Notes under the pieces: model-generated
The model's input: only the letters and a program-made list of their open reading frames with translations
The model's database searches: none
What the model was told of the DNA's origin: nothing
Program-made: the position numbers and the translations under genes
Part shown: positions 11,276 through 21,664 of the stretch, piece after piece
Numbering within the stretch: position 1 is the first letter of the stretch
How the letters are laid out: every line of letters begins with the position of its first letter
DNA from: Tenrec ecaudatus
Taxonomy: Eukaryota; Chordata; Mammalia; Afrosoricida; Tenrecidae
Direction of reading: 5' to 3'
Assembly: GCF_050624435.1 (NCBI RefSeq)
Contig: NC_134535.1
Location: forward strand, 72,660,494 to 72,724,493
DNA length: 64,000 bases

Positions 11276-11332
11276 TATGAAAATGACAAGTCATATTAGA
11301 ATACGATTTCTAATGGCTATGTGTTTATTTAA

Positions 11333-11485
11333 GCAGTCCTGGAGGTGTCGGGGACAGAGATCGTGGTGGATTGCTGACTGCGGTGTGGGAGAAAGATGAG
11401 AGGTTTTGCTCCCATCACGATGTACGACCTCCAAAACCAAAAGGGTCACTGTGAATCAGCACCCACTCTATAGCAATAACCTTGA
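11333..11485 (+). repeat. AfroSINE-like SINE
   Basis: 'gcagtcctggaggtgtcggg', 'gtgggagaaagatgagaggt', 'tttgctcccatcacgatgta' and 'gggtcactgtgaatcagc' follow the sense consensus. The B box is eroded. Confidence 0.65.
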
Positions 11486-11489
11486 TTTA

Positions 11490-11895
11490 TTTAGGGTTTA
11501 AGGACAGTACCGGAAACATTGTTTAGAAGGTAAAGGAGTTTAGGTGGCTGACACATTTGTGGGCAGTCTTATTTGTAATAATATACAAATATAGAAAAGA
11601 TATTTTGAAAAAAATTGGATCAAATAAATGCAGGGTTCTTTAACCATCAGCATAATCTTTTTTTCCTAAACTGAGATTTAAAAACCAGTGCAGCAAACTG
11701 ACCGCAAGAACGTTTCTAGTTTTAAAATTCTGAATTTTGAAATTAGAGTTTTAAAGGATTCTATTGGTAGGACCCACCCTTCTGCTTCAAACGTGGCTAT
11801 ATTGTAGGCAGCGAAGCCTCAGCTGACAGAGTATATATGGAGAACTGGGGTGCCATCAGATCGAGCCAGTGTGGGACTTTGGGATTAAGAAAGCT
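11490..11895. other. Unique AT-rich sequence
   Basis: No gene or repeat recognised. Confidence 0.35.
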
Positions 11896-11904
11896 AAAGT
11901 AGAA

Positions 11905-12030
11905 GGAACTGGTGGTGTAGGGGTTACACGTTGGGCTGCTAACTGCAAGTCAGCAGTTGAAACTCCTCTGGAGAAAGACAGGGTTTTCTACTCTGCAGAG
12001 TTCCAGCCTTGGAAGCTCACTGGGGCAGCA
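11905..12030 (+). repeat. AfroSINE-like SINE, 3'-truncated
   Basis: 'ggtggtgtaggggttacacg' (A box), 'ggctgctaactgcaagtcag', 'ggttttctactctgcagagt' and 'ctcactggggcag'. The usual tail is missing: at about 12030 the sequence changes to the antisense retroviral gag fragment. Confidence 0.75.
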
Positions 12031-12235
12031 GCCTGCTCTCCCTACACTGTCTTTGACCATGACCCATCCTTCCGCAACTATAGCACTTTCTTCTAGGTCT
12101 GATATAATTTGCCAACACAGCTGCCATGAGGTTGGCTTTGTATTTCTCTGTCTCCACATCCCTGTATATTATGAGATAATCTAACAGCATACCCTGTTCC
12201 CTGTAGGGACGCAAGATATTTTTACAGTGTTTATT
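12017..12235 (-). pseudogene. Endogenous retrovirus gag fragment with CCHC zinc knuckle
   Basis: Read on the minus strand, the frame 12214 to 12017 (65 codons) carries a perfect retroviral knuckle CX2CX4HX4C, with Cys44, Cys47, His52 and Cys57 (12044-12085). About 40 residues upstream resemble the end of a betaretroviral capsid (Cys-Lys, Arg-Pro-Tyr, then an Ala-Asn-Leu-Met-Ala-Ala helix). In intact viruses nucleocapsid knuckles bind genomic RNA in the particle. Only about 220 bp survive between two SINEs; no LTR, protease or pol is adjacent. It ends in a stop, and I infer an inert fossil. A cellular CCHC retrocopy is possible but the capsid-like upstream part argues against it. Confidence 0.7.
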
Positions 12236-12269
12236 AGAGAAATCATAAGATAGCGTATGCAGTAGGTCT

Positions 12270-12430
12270 CTTAGGACACAATAGAACTGCCTCAGTGGAT
12301 TTCTGAGACTGTCGGTCTTATGGGAGTAGAAGACTCATCTTTCTCCCAGGGAGTGATTGGTGCTTTCAAACTGCTAACCTTGTATTTAGCAATCCAATTA
12401 ATAGCTTACTACACTTACAATGCCTTCCTG
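12270..12430 (-). repeat. AfroSINE-like SINE, antisense
   Basis: 'cacaatagaactgcctcagt', 'ttctgagactgtcggtctta', 'tgggagtagaagactcatct' and 'caaactgctaaccttgta' give the complement of the SINE body and head. Confidence 0.85.
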
Positions 12431-12439
12431 GGCTAGGAG

Positions 12440-12755
12440 GCTAGAAGCCCAAAAGCAACACACTACATCTCTGAGAACGCTTTCTTGCTGTCTGTTCCAG
12501 TCTCAGATTCTCTGGCACCAACATACCTGGATTTCTTGGTGATCTCTACATGGCATCTCCCTTTCCTCCACTTCACCTTTAACCCCTCTATGTAGAACTT
12601 ACTCATCAAATTAAATATCAAATATGAAAAGCCCTACACTGATAATGTTCTCATGAACACAACAAGCAAAATCCTATTCTCAAATGGGATTGCATCTAGG
12701 GGTATAAGGGTTAAGAATCCAACATATTTGAAGGAACAAAATTCAATCCATAATT
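12440..12755 (-). mobile_element. Possible MaLR-type LTR remnant, antisense
   Basis: 'ggctagaagcccaaaagcaa', 'tggcatctccctttcc', 'ttctcaaatgggattgcatc', 'ggggtataagggttaagaat' and 'aacaaaattcaatccataat' resemble antisense MaLR/MLT1-like LTRs of other mammals. Diverged; the family call is tentative. Confidence 0.4.
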
Positions 12756-12759
12756 CACA

Positions 12760-13020
12760 TAAGCATCGACACAGGTTATTCAGTGTTCACAAATATTTGT
12801 AGGTTACTAAAAATAATCACAATTCCATCATTACTTAGGTCTCATTTATTTCTGGATAGAAGCAAAAGTTGTCAAATTTTAGAGACCGTGACCTTCACGT
12901 GGGCAGCTTTATAATACTGTATATTCCTGAGTTTGGTACCAGAAATGATGGCTCAACAGGTCTGGGGGTGAATCTGTTGTTCATTTACCAAATACCCCAT
13001 GTGGCTCAAGGCAGGTCATC
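12760..13020. other. Unique sequence
   Basis: Nothing recognisable. Confidence 0.3.
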
Positions 13021-13024
13021 TGGA

Positions 13025-13180
13025 CTCCTTGGGAAAATCTTCTACCACAACAGTGCTGCAAGTACTTTAACCTTTACTGCAGACTACCTAGTGACCTTGT
13101 TAAAACACAGATTCCAAGCCAAAGGTGAGACGCAGCGCCTCTAGCTAGCTTCCAGTTGAGGCTGATCCATCACACCTTGA
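13025..13180. repeat. MER5-like hAT remnant
   Basis: 'gaccttgttaaaacacagat' and 'tccagttgaggctgatccat' resemble MER5-type non-autonomous hAT elements. Weak. Confidence 0.35.
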
Positions 13181-13334
13181 GTAGCAAAGACATCCAGAAG
13201 GTTGCATTTCCTGCCCTCCTGAGTCTGAGGGGGCAGATTTTTACCAGTACATAGTTATTTTTTATTCAAAAAATCAATTAGTCTATACACATGTCATTTA
13301 ATGCCTTAACTAGATTTCACACGGCCTGAGGCCA

Positions 13335-13440
13335 GGCATCAGACTAATTATCCTTTTCCTCTCTTTCCCCACAGCTCCCACCACTGGGCCAAGCCCTTTT
13401 CCCAGCAGGCTCTCAGTAAGCGCTGCTGATTGATTGATGA
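13335..13440 (+). repeat. L2 3' end fragment
   Basis: 'cccacagctcccaccactgg' and 'ctcagtaagcgctgctgatt' followed by 'gattgatgag' resemble the L2 terminus with its TGAATGA-like tail. Confidence 0.45.
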
Positions 13441-13444
13441 GACT

Positions 13445-14340
13445 GCTAGAGAACAGCTGTGGAGCAACACGAAGTCTATAATTATATGCGGTAAAATACC
13501 ATTTTTACCGAATGCTTTTGGATCAATGTCAACACGGATTTTCAGGGAAAACAGAAATTGACAATATACATTAAAATTTTTGAAAAGCATATCTTACTCA
13601 ATTTGGATATTGTGATCAAACACGCCAATAAATCTCTTTGGCTCCCCTCCTTTCTGAATAAAATGGATTACCTAAAAACTCAATTTAAAGTTATAATTAA
13701 AAGTACACCGAGACTTATGTCAGTTGACGTTTTTTGTTACAAAACTATTGCAGAAAACAAGAGACCCAGTAGGGTATAAACAACCTATACTGGTGGAGGA
13801 GACATAGGGATCCTGGAGTTAGATCCTAGTACTAGGTATCATGTAGTCAAGGTGAGAAATAACCCTGGAGAAATGAAAGAGAAAGGATTTTCCTTCTTGC
13901 AGCTCAGCTGCACACTTATAGGCTGTGGGGCACACTTCTAGACCATACTCACTCCCTTGTCCCTCTGTTATGCACTTGCTGTGCTCGACTAAATTGTCTG
14001 TCATTCATTCATCCGCGGTCCTTGGTTCACTCACCTATATTTGTCCCAAGCTTCCTATGCTTTATCAGTGACACATGATGCCGCCCTGAGCTAGCAGTCT
14101 AGTACAAAATATGAGGGATAGTAAATTATATTTCTATATGAAACTTGCAAAAAATGGGAGAGCTATACAGCTACCGAGTCATATTGGAGGCATCTGAGGC
14201 ATCAGGAGAGGTTCCGGGAGGATGTGACACTGTCTAAACTGGGACCTTGAGAAATGGGAGTGACCCAGGGACTCATTCCTGCAGGTCTGAGGGGAGAGGG
14301 GAAATCACTATCCTGTCGAAAGGAGCAGCATGTGCTAAGG
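13445..14340. other. Unassigned sequence
   Basis: No gene found. Around 14190-14340 'gagcagcatgtgctaaggcc' recalls an ancient mammalian interspersed repeat, but I could not assign it. Confidence 0.3.
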
Positions 14341-14344
14341 CCTG

Positions 14345-14660
14345 CAGTGAAGGGTGATGGACTTTGGTGAAGCTGAGGTCAGTGGTTCAAACGCATCACC
14401 TTTCAGGGCAAAAACCTATGGAGTCCTATCCGGTCACAATGAGTCAGGACCCAAGGTCTGGTCCTGGAGTCTCTAAGGACACACACAGTTATGTGCTGGA
14501 CGACCAACTGAAAAGTTGGAGGCTGGAGACATTGAGAAGCATGTCTAGAGAAAGGCCCAGGGATCTGATGACAGATAGGCTATTGAGTGCCCTATGGGGC
14601 ACAATTCTATTCTAACAGGCACGGGGCCACCATCGAAATGGAATTGACCATGACTGATGT
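14345..14660 (+). repeat. Degenerate AfroSINE-like pieces
   Basis: Two SINE-like pieces: about 14350-14455 ('tcagtggttcaaacgcatca', 'gtcacaatgagtcaggac') and about 14590-14660 ('tatggggcacaattctattc', 'aaatggaattgacc'). The second has the tail of the second subtype. Confidence 0.5.
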
Positions 14661-14707
14661 GTTTTTGAAAATCAAGGTTGTGTTTTTTCAATGTGCTATC
14701 GGTCTCA

Positions 14708-14925
14708 GTACAGGAGCACTGATGGCATAGTGGTTACACCTTGGACTGTTAACTACAAGGTCAGCAGTTCAAAACTATCAGCCACTCTGAGGAAGAACAA
14801 TGAGACTTTCTACTACTGTAAAGAGTTGCAGTCTCTGAAATTGATAAGGGGCAGTTCTACCCTGTCCTATAAGGTCACTGTGAGTCAGAATGACTCAATG
14901 GCAGTGGGTGTGGTTTGGATTTTAT
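14708..14925 (+). repeat. AfroSINE-like SINE, near full length
   Basis: One of the best copies. A-box region 'ggcatagtggttacacct', B-box region 'ggtcagcagttcaaaact', then 'gactttctactactgtaaag', 'ggggcagttctaccctgtcc', 'tataaggtcactgtgagtca' and 'actcaatggcagtgggtg'. The tRNA-derived head would drive pol III transcription; the tail matches the RTE LINE terminus. The short open frame across it is a by-product. Confidence 0.92.
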
Positions 14926-14929
14926 AAGT

Positions 14930-15300
14930 CTTGTGTATAACACATACCTATAATATACTGAATGAATAAAGTTTGTGCAAGGACATGCGGGTAACACCAT
15001 GGTGGACTGCCCACTGTGGGTGATGGATGAATTCTCATTGACTGTAATATTAAGGATGACGTCAAATAAAATCGGGAATTAGAAGACAGTGATGTATCTT
15101 TCCCATAGTCACAGCTAATTCCATTTCATTTAAACCATTATTGTCTTTGGGTAGAAACATAAGCCTGAAATTTTAGTTGAAAAAAAATCTGAAGGAATGG
15201 GACAGCTGTCTCAAAACACTGTCACCCCCAACCTACAAGTCCAATGTAATGACTTCTTGGGTCTGGCCTAGCAGGAAATGAACCAGACCAGGGGTTGGGT
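14930..15300. other. Unique sequence
   Basis: No gene or clear repeat. Confidence 0.3.
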
Positions 15301-15309
15301 GTGGTCATA

Positions 15310-15525
15310 GTAATGCTTCTTAGCATTTATAAGGTTCTTTCTGGTTTCCATGAACTTTGCCCACCTTCATTAGTTAATCACAAAGGCCAGTGTGAGGTGA
15401 GGAAACAGAGAGTTGTCCCCATTTTTCAGATAAGGAATTTGAAAATGCAAAGGGGCGGCCCACTGCAGATTGCACTGGCAGTCAGCAGCAAACTCAAGAT
15501 TAACTCCCAGAAGGCCACTCCACAG
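15310..15525 (-). repeat. MIR, antisense
   Basis: 'cttagcatttataaggttct', 'gaggtgaggaaacagagag', 'ccccatttttcagataagga' and 'gcaaactcaagattaactcc' follow antisense MIR. The overlapping 134-codon and 84-codon frames are therefore not credible genes. Confidence 0.65.
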
Positions 15526-15529
15526 TCCA

Positions 15530-16770
15530 TTAGCCCAAATTGCCTCAAGATGAGAACTATTCCTGGAGCCCTGAATGAGAAAGGGCTCTGTATTACCATA
15601 AGGGAAAGCAAAGAGAGTAGCCAAAATTGTTCCCTTGTCTCTCCCCCTGCCCCCCTGTGCACAGAAACAATTTCATGGATCCTTGAGACAATATATTAAC
15701 CACAGGGCTGAAACCTGCACATGAGTAACCTGGTCCCCTGGTTTAAATGAAGTTCTTTCTTTTCGCAGGTACCACTGTTGCTTGAGAAAACCAGGGTACA
15801 CATTAGCAGATTCTTGCTACTGGACACTAAATGGATTCCCTCATGGCTTGAAAATTTGGCCATCAGTAGACTCTCGTGCCAGGGATCAGTTCTCTAACAT
15901 AATGAGGACTCCTGGGTATTAGGGATTAAAAGTTGCCTTCCCCCACTTTTCTGTCGTTTGTTGATGGGGAAGAGCCTGCAGTATCATGTGTGAGCATATT
16001 TCATAGGGGGCTTGGGAGAGGTGTTCATTTTGGGCTCAGCTTACTGGAAAGCTTGGAGCCATGAATTGGATAAATCGAAAGAAATCACATAAAGAGTTAC
16101 AGCTACCAAAGATCTGGGAAAGCACCGGGAGTTAAAAAGGGAGTCCCAGATGGTGGCTTATACAGCAAAATTTTCATGATAGATCTATGATTGGCAATAT
16201 GCAAATATTAGCTGCATTTGAGCTGCTTTAAAGCCCTAGAGCTGGGCCTACTGAAGCCAAGAAAACCCTTAGGGTTGTACCGCGGGCCTCCCCCTGCTGT
16301 CTCTGGGCACTGCTAATTGAGTCCTTAACATTTTCCATCCCTTGGGAGATTGGAAGTCATCAGGAAATCCCCAGAAATTCAGCTGACCCTTCCATTATTC
16401 TGGGTAGTGAACTATTAACAGATGTGGCTTCTCTTTTTGGAGTTTTAGGATGCGATCTTCTTACCTATCATTCCTTCTCCATTAGGACCAGAGGCCACCT
16501 TCTTAAAATCCGCCCCTCCCAGCCTTTCATCGCGTCCTGCTCTCTTCAAGCCCCGTCAGCCTTCAATTACAGGTTTAGTTTAGAGATAGAAATATGTCAG
16601 AGGCAGGAACAGGCTGAGAGGTTATCTGCAGCTTAGGATGAAGCAATATTGTGGAAGACATTTTAGCACAGGAATGAAAACTAGGCCTGCCTCTTGGAGG
16701 GTGGGAGAGTATTCTTGCTGCTAGTTACTGCCAAGTCGGGTCTGATACCTGGGGACTTTGTATAACCAAA
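15530..16770. other. Unique sequence
   Basis: No gene or repeat recognised in about 1.2 kb, except a possible RTE tail scrap at 16725-16770 ('agttactgccaagtcgggtc'). Confidence 0.35.
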
Positions 16771-16774
16771 TGAG

Positions 16775-16985
16775 CCACGATGGTGCCATGGGTTAAATAT
16801 CAAGCTGTTGATCGCAAGGTTGGTAGTTCAAACACACTAGCCATTCTCTGGGTGGAAGATGAGATTCTCTGCTCCCATAAAGATTTGCAGCCTCAGAAAC
16901 CCTACTAAGGAGTCATTCTTCTCCATCCTATAGGGAAGCCATGAGAATGGACTTGACTCAAAGGCAGTGGGTGGGGTTTGTTAGG
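16775..16985 (+). repeat. AfroSINE-like SINE
   Basis: 'gatggtgccatgggttaaat', 'gcaaggttggtagttcaaac', 'gagattctctgctcccataa', 'cagcctcagaaaccctac' and 'aaaggcagtgggtggggttt' run from head to tail. Confidence 0.85.
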
Positions 16986-17283
16986 TTTATGCTTACTGGA
17001 GAGGAATGTTGTCTGGTGCTGTGCCATCTTCCTGGGCTCAGGTATGTTTGAGTTCATTTGTGTGCCTCTTGTGTAGAGGCTGCCAGCCGATGAGAGGCAT
17101 CTTCCTGGACTAGATCAAATCAAATTCTACTCCGTTCCATCATTTGTTTATTGATTCATTTGCAGAAGTTTACCAAAACCTCTTCCCAGTGTGTCTCCCT
17201 CTGGAAGCACTGCTGCAGGCAGTTCTCCATGGGTAGCCCTGCCTGCCTTGGAAACAGAGGTAGCAGACCTTCCAGCATCCTCA

Positions 17284-17485
17284 CAACATGTTCACTGCCA
17301 TTGAGTTGGTGCTGCCTCACAGCGACCGTACAGGGCAGGGAGGAACTTCTCCGGTGAGTTTACAAGACTACAACTTTACAGGAGACGAAGATACCATCTT
17401 TCTCCTAAAGAGCTGTTGGCATTTTGAATTGCTGACCTTCTAGTTAGCAGGCGAACTTGTAACCACTGTACCTCCAGGGCTCTTC
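17284..17485 (-). repeat. AfroSINE-like SINE, antisense
   Basis: 'ttcactgccattgagttggt', 'acagcgaccgtacagggcag', 'taccatctttctcctaaaga' and 'gaattgctgaccttctagtt', ending 'tccagggctc': a near-complete complement. Confidence 0.88.
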
Positions 17486-17534
17486 TGGAAGCATGCAAGG
17501 TGCCCCAAACTGACAGATGAGTGGTGGGGTGAGA

Positions 17535-17860
17535 ATGGTAAGAGCTGCCTTTTATTGAGCATCAGACATTTTAATATCTTTACATACATGATCAAACTTA
17601 ATGATTATATACAAGTCATTCAGAAAGGGTAAGTAGATACATAGGTTTTGTGTTTTCCAAATAAGTTTGCCTTCTGTACATTACAAATATGTAATTATCT
17701 GGCTAGCACACATAGACTTTTAGTATAAGAAAGGAACTTAAAATCATGCAGTCTGCTTCCCTAGCACCCTGCCACCTGCCCACACCTGTGTTGCGCAGAT
17801 GGAGAAAATGAGGCCTAGAGAAATCACACTGCTGGTGGGAAAGTTAAGATAGCATTTCCT
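17535..17860 (-). repeat. MIR-like sequence, antisense
   Basis: 'gccttttattgagcatcaga' at the left and 'atggagaaaatgaggcctag' at the right match two parts of antisense MIR. The middle is diverged or inserted. Confidence 0.45.
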
Positions 17861-17894
17861 GTCTCTGAGTTCCGGTAGACTTTAGAGTGGAGTG

Positions 17895-18000
17895 GAGACA
17901 ATGGACTTGGATTTGGGACCTGAACACCAATTCTGCTGTTTTCTGGTATTTGGGGAAATCACTCAAACCTGCAAGCCTTCCTCCACGAAGGGCTGCCTTC
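17895..18000 (+). repeat. MIR fragment
   Basis: 'gacttggatttgggacctga', 'ccaattctgctgttttctgg' and 'ggggaaatcactcaaacctg' match the sense MIR core. The 107 and 119 codon frames here overlap it and are discounted. Confidence 0.5.
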
Positions 18001-18004
18001 ACTC

Positions 18005-18720
18005 CATTCTTTCCGAGGTCATTTCCAGCTCTGAAAACGTTCTGCCATTTCCCTGCCGTCGACACCACACTGCCTCTGACAATAGCACTGGCCACGCTCA
18101 GAACGAGAACAGCAAGAGGCTATGTGTTTATGTTGTACGCCCTCTGCCTCAACAAGCCTCTTCGATCCTTATTGGAAAGGAAAAGGCTCCCAACCCTTTA
18201 TTCTGCATGAAACATTTTATCCCAGTAGCTAAAACTGCAGGATTCTCATAAAATGAAAACTCCCTATGGTTATGTACCTTTGATGTATAGTTCATATCAT
18301 TTTTTTCTTAAGTTTTAGAATAGGGAAATTTCTGATTTTGAGCTTTAAAAATAAATACCAAGAATTCCTGCTGAAACAGGAAACCTGGTTCTGAAATACA
18401 CAGAGACTGAAACTGTAGTCCAAAGCAACACAAGTAGGTCTTTTTCAGAAACTTGCAGTGCTGTTTGGAAAGAGGAGGAGCAGCAGGGGATAAGTTGGGT
18501 ATGTCCCAGGCATGGCTTGCTGGTTGCTGTCCCAGACTAACCACCGTTCCAGACACGTTCCTCTACAGTTGCTGCTTCACTTCCCACTCCAGGATTCAGT
18601 AGGATGCCAGGGGATCTGAAAAGAGTGGCAGTGTCTGAACTTCAACAAAGTGCTTGCTGCTCACTAGGGACTCCCTCATCTACAATAGTTTAGGAATTCC
18701 ACTGAGATGCTTTGTTTCTG
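18005..18720. other. Unique sequence
   Basis: No supported gene or repeat. Confidence 0.3.
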
Positions 18721-18724
18721 CAGG

Positions 18725-18950
18725 CCTTTGTAGCTCCAATGATTAATGCATTTAGCTGGCCAACCAAGAGGTTGGAGGTTAAAGGCTACCCAGAAGAGTC
18801 TGAGAAGATAGGTGGAGAGATCTCCTTCCAAAAAAAAAAAAAAAATCAACCACTGAAAATTCCGTGGAGCACAGTTCTCCTCGGTGGCGTGTCCAGGGTT
18901 GCCCTGAGTCATAAGGGGCTTGCCAGCTCTTGGTTTGTTTCCATTGCTTC
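18725..18950 (+). repeat. AfroSINE-like SINE, second subtype
   Basis: 'gtagctccaatgattaatgc', 'aaccaagaggttggaggtta', 'agtctgagaagataggtgga', an A15 run at 18831-18845, 'gtggagcacagttctcctc' and 'gccctgagtcataagggg'. The internal A run is an expansion not seen in other copies here. Confidence 0.7.
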
Positions 18951-18954
18951 CCAC

Positions 18955-20405
18955 AATTGTGCTCAGTGAGGTAATGGGTATCTATCTTCTATTTTGTAGT
19001 TAGCATATTTTTAGATTTGTTGTATTTCTTGACATGATTAAATTAATTATTTAAAACCAATTGCCCATTGAATAAACCTCGTGTGAATGTTAATCATATT
19101 GGATATTCATTCTTTCTGTCTCTCTTTTTTTTTGAAAAGTATACTTGGAATTAGAGCGACATAAGATGAACATCACCACATCAGAAGTGATGGTTTTTTG
19201 GCGAATATATATATGTTTATTCTATTGAAAATGCTATGTTCCTTGATAATTTGCACTGTGAAGTATTTCAGACGATTTTAAATGGTAGCACTAAAAATAA
19301 AGTAGTGGGCACTGAACAGATGGATTGAATTAAGAACAAGTTCAATGCCAAGTTCAGTCATGTCTGAATGGTGAAAAGAGGTATTCATTTAAGAGGCTTG
19401 TTATTATTACTTCTTTTACCTAGTACATTTTCCTCCCTCATTCTTATTTCCTTTTAGACAACAAAAGATATTTCAATAACTCTGAGATACATATTCTATA
19501 CGATTCTGAGATAATGTAAATTAGATGACATGTATGTATAGAATTGGAAAAATTTTTAAATGGGGAAGCTGGATTTGGTAAAAATGAGCAACGTTTATTA
19601 AGTTTGGATCTTAATGAAATAGCACTAGTTTTAAGGAATAGATAACTTTTAGGGAAGATTTAATTTATTCTTTATGAAATATGTCTTCTACTTTAAGGAT
19701 AAATTGTTTGGATGTGAAAATTAAGTGTCCAAGAAGCAAATAACTATTATGAAATGAAATGCTGACTTAATTGTAAGTGAATCAGAAACATATGTTTTAA
19801 TTTTCCCTTAAAATATATATACAGCTTTGTAAATTAAAATAAAATGTTCTTCATCAGTATGATTTGTATCAGACCAAACCTCAAATATTTGAAAAGTAGT
19901 TCAGGCAATTTGACAAACTTAGACTCGAAGTGAACAAACTGGAAATTAAAATGTATATTAAAATGGAGAAGAGTCATTGATATATCCATTGGCACAGGAA
20001 AAATAAATGTGATCTGTGAGAAAACGTATTGCTCTTTAATCAGAAGATTTTGATTCTGATACGGTAAAGGCAAACCACAATCCCTCTGACTTTCAGGTTT
20101 GCTCATGTGCAACACCTGGGCCTTAACTTGATCTCTGGGTCTCAGTCAGCTGAAAATTCCCAAACTGCTGTGAAACATGAGATAATATATGAAGACAATT
20201 TGCAGAATATATAGCACCAGATTAATCCATACAAGTATTTGTTTGTGTTTCTCAGCAACATGGCAACGTCCTGAAGCAGAGATCTCATTTACTATATACT
20301 TATAACAGTGGAGATCGGCAAATAGATAATGAATGCATACCGACTTAATAAATGCTTCCTTCAAAATCAAAGGATGATTGGATTACTATATTATCACAAT
20401 CAGAT
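18955..20405. other. Unique AT-rich sequence
   Basis: About 1.45 kb with high A+T and no recognisable gene or repeat. The short minus-strand frames (90 and 74 codons) lack any recognisable family. Confidence 0.4.
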
Positions 20406-20409
20406 ATAT

Positions 20410-20595
20410 ATCCCTGGATGGCATCTATGGTTAAGTGCCTAGCTGCTAACCAAGAGGTTGGTGATTTGAACCCACATAGAGGTACATGGGAGGAAAGGCC
20501 TGCCTATCTGCTTCTGAAAGGGAGCAGCCCACAGAACCCTACAGAGTGCCGTTCTATGCTGAACACATGGGGCGTTGGCTTTGTTGTGTCTTATT
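20410..20595 (+). repeat. AfroSINE-like SINE, second subtype
   Basis: 'ccctggatggcatctatggt', 'ctaaccaagaggttggtgat', 'ttgaacccacatagaggtac' (B-box region), 'cctgcctatctgcttctgaa' and 'accctacagagtgccgttct' follow that subtype. Confidence 0.85.
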
Positions 20596-20599
20596 TTGT

Positions 20600-21285
20600 T
20601 TTGCTTGATGTGTGTATGCATGCACATGTATAGTGACCTTAAAAAAATGGCAAACACTACCAAGGGCATATTTTTATGCAGGTCTAGATGAATAAACCAA
20701 TGGTTGAGGTTTAGTAGCATCAGAAGAAAATACATAAGCCTTCTGATTCTGTCTTACCTTGGAGATAGCAATATAGCACCAGCTCCATGTATTGGGGATT
20801 CCTTACTTCTATTGGGAAAATATCTATTTCTTTAACTCTCTCCTCTTATCGTTGTATGACTGACTCACCCAAGAATGAACCATGTACTCAACTGACAGTC
20901 CCTAGTATAATTAGTTTATCACGAAGCTCTCAATCCACTCTTAGTATGAGAAATGCTATAACTCTGTTTCTCAGCATCTTCCTGCCATCAAAACCAGGGC
21001 CTTTGACTAACCTCTGCACCTGAGGCCAGGTATGCCTGTATTTTGAAACTGTAACTTTGTCAGGGAGCAGAGAGAGACTTTTTGGATTGGACAAAAATGG
21101 CCACGTCAGAAGATGTGTCCTTCTTTTCTGGTATCCATGAGCTGCATCTCATCTCTCATTAGCTTGGCCTCTGGGTTTGCGCTGCCCCACTCAAATCACT
21201 ATGCCCCATTCAAATCACCCCTCTATGCCACATTTGTTCATCTGAACATGTTCTGGGAGAACCAGTGCAAGCTTACTTTCTAAAA
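20600..21285. other. Unassigned sequence upstream of a provirus
   Basis: No gene found. It could contain eroded proviral or LTR sequence, but I see no tRNA primer-binding site, LTR end or gag reading frame. Confidence 0.3.
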
Positions 21286-21352
21286 ACCAGACCCACTGCC
21301 ATTGAGTCCATGCCAACTTACAGTGACCTTAGAGGACAGGGTGGACCTGCCA
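21286..21352 (-). repeat. AfroSINE tail fragment abutting the provirus
   Basis: 'cagacccactgccattgagt' and 'ttacagtgaccttagaggac' are the SINE tail complement. It ends where retroviral sequence starts, so the provirus 5' part was lost or replaced at this joint. Confidence 0.75.
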
Positions 21353-21355
21353 TCA

Positions 21356-21664
21356 AGATCGGGTTTGAAAGACCCTGAACTCTGGCCCCGCTGTAGGAAG
21401 GGAACTCATTGGGCGAATCAATGTTCGAAATTCAACAGCAAAGGGCTGCCGTTAGCAAAGGCTTCCTGGCGGGAAAATAGAGGAAGGTGCTTGATCCAAG
21501 TCCTGCCTAACAGAGCACAGAAGGCAAAGCCTCTGCCTAACCCAGCAAGAGAATCTTTGAATGGCAGAAATCTCAGGTATCTCCCAACCTCACAGCAGGA
21601 GACCCGACCTTGGCCAAACAGGCAGAAACCCAGTCTCTGTTCTCACTGCAGTTGGATTAGCTAA
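21356..21664 (+). pseudogene. Retroviral gag nucleocapsid remnant
   Basis: An open frame carries a second-type retroviral knuckle at 21383-21424: Cys, four residues, His, four residues, Cys are present, but the first cysteine of the CX2C pair is a tryptophan, so zinc binding is probably lost. Ahead of it the frame reads from SINE sequence, so no original start exists. Downstream the frame is basic and proline-rich. The following dUTPase frame lies at +1 relative to it, not the -1 expected for gag-pro shifting, which suggests an indel. Confidence 0.72.

Noticed and set aside
14708-14790. tRNA-like A and B boxes as a functional tRNA gene
   Set aside because: They are the tRNA-derived heads of AfroSINEs. 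The sequence does not continue into a tRNA acceptor stem, and the same head recurs in many copies.
15295-15699. 134-codon plus-strand frame
   Set aside because: Covers a MIR and has overlapping antisense frames; no family resemblance.
17887-18251. Overlapping 107 and 119 codon frames
   Set aside because: Begin in a MIR fragment and run in two registers without recognisable domains.
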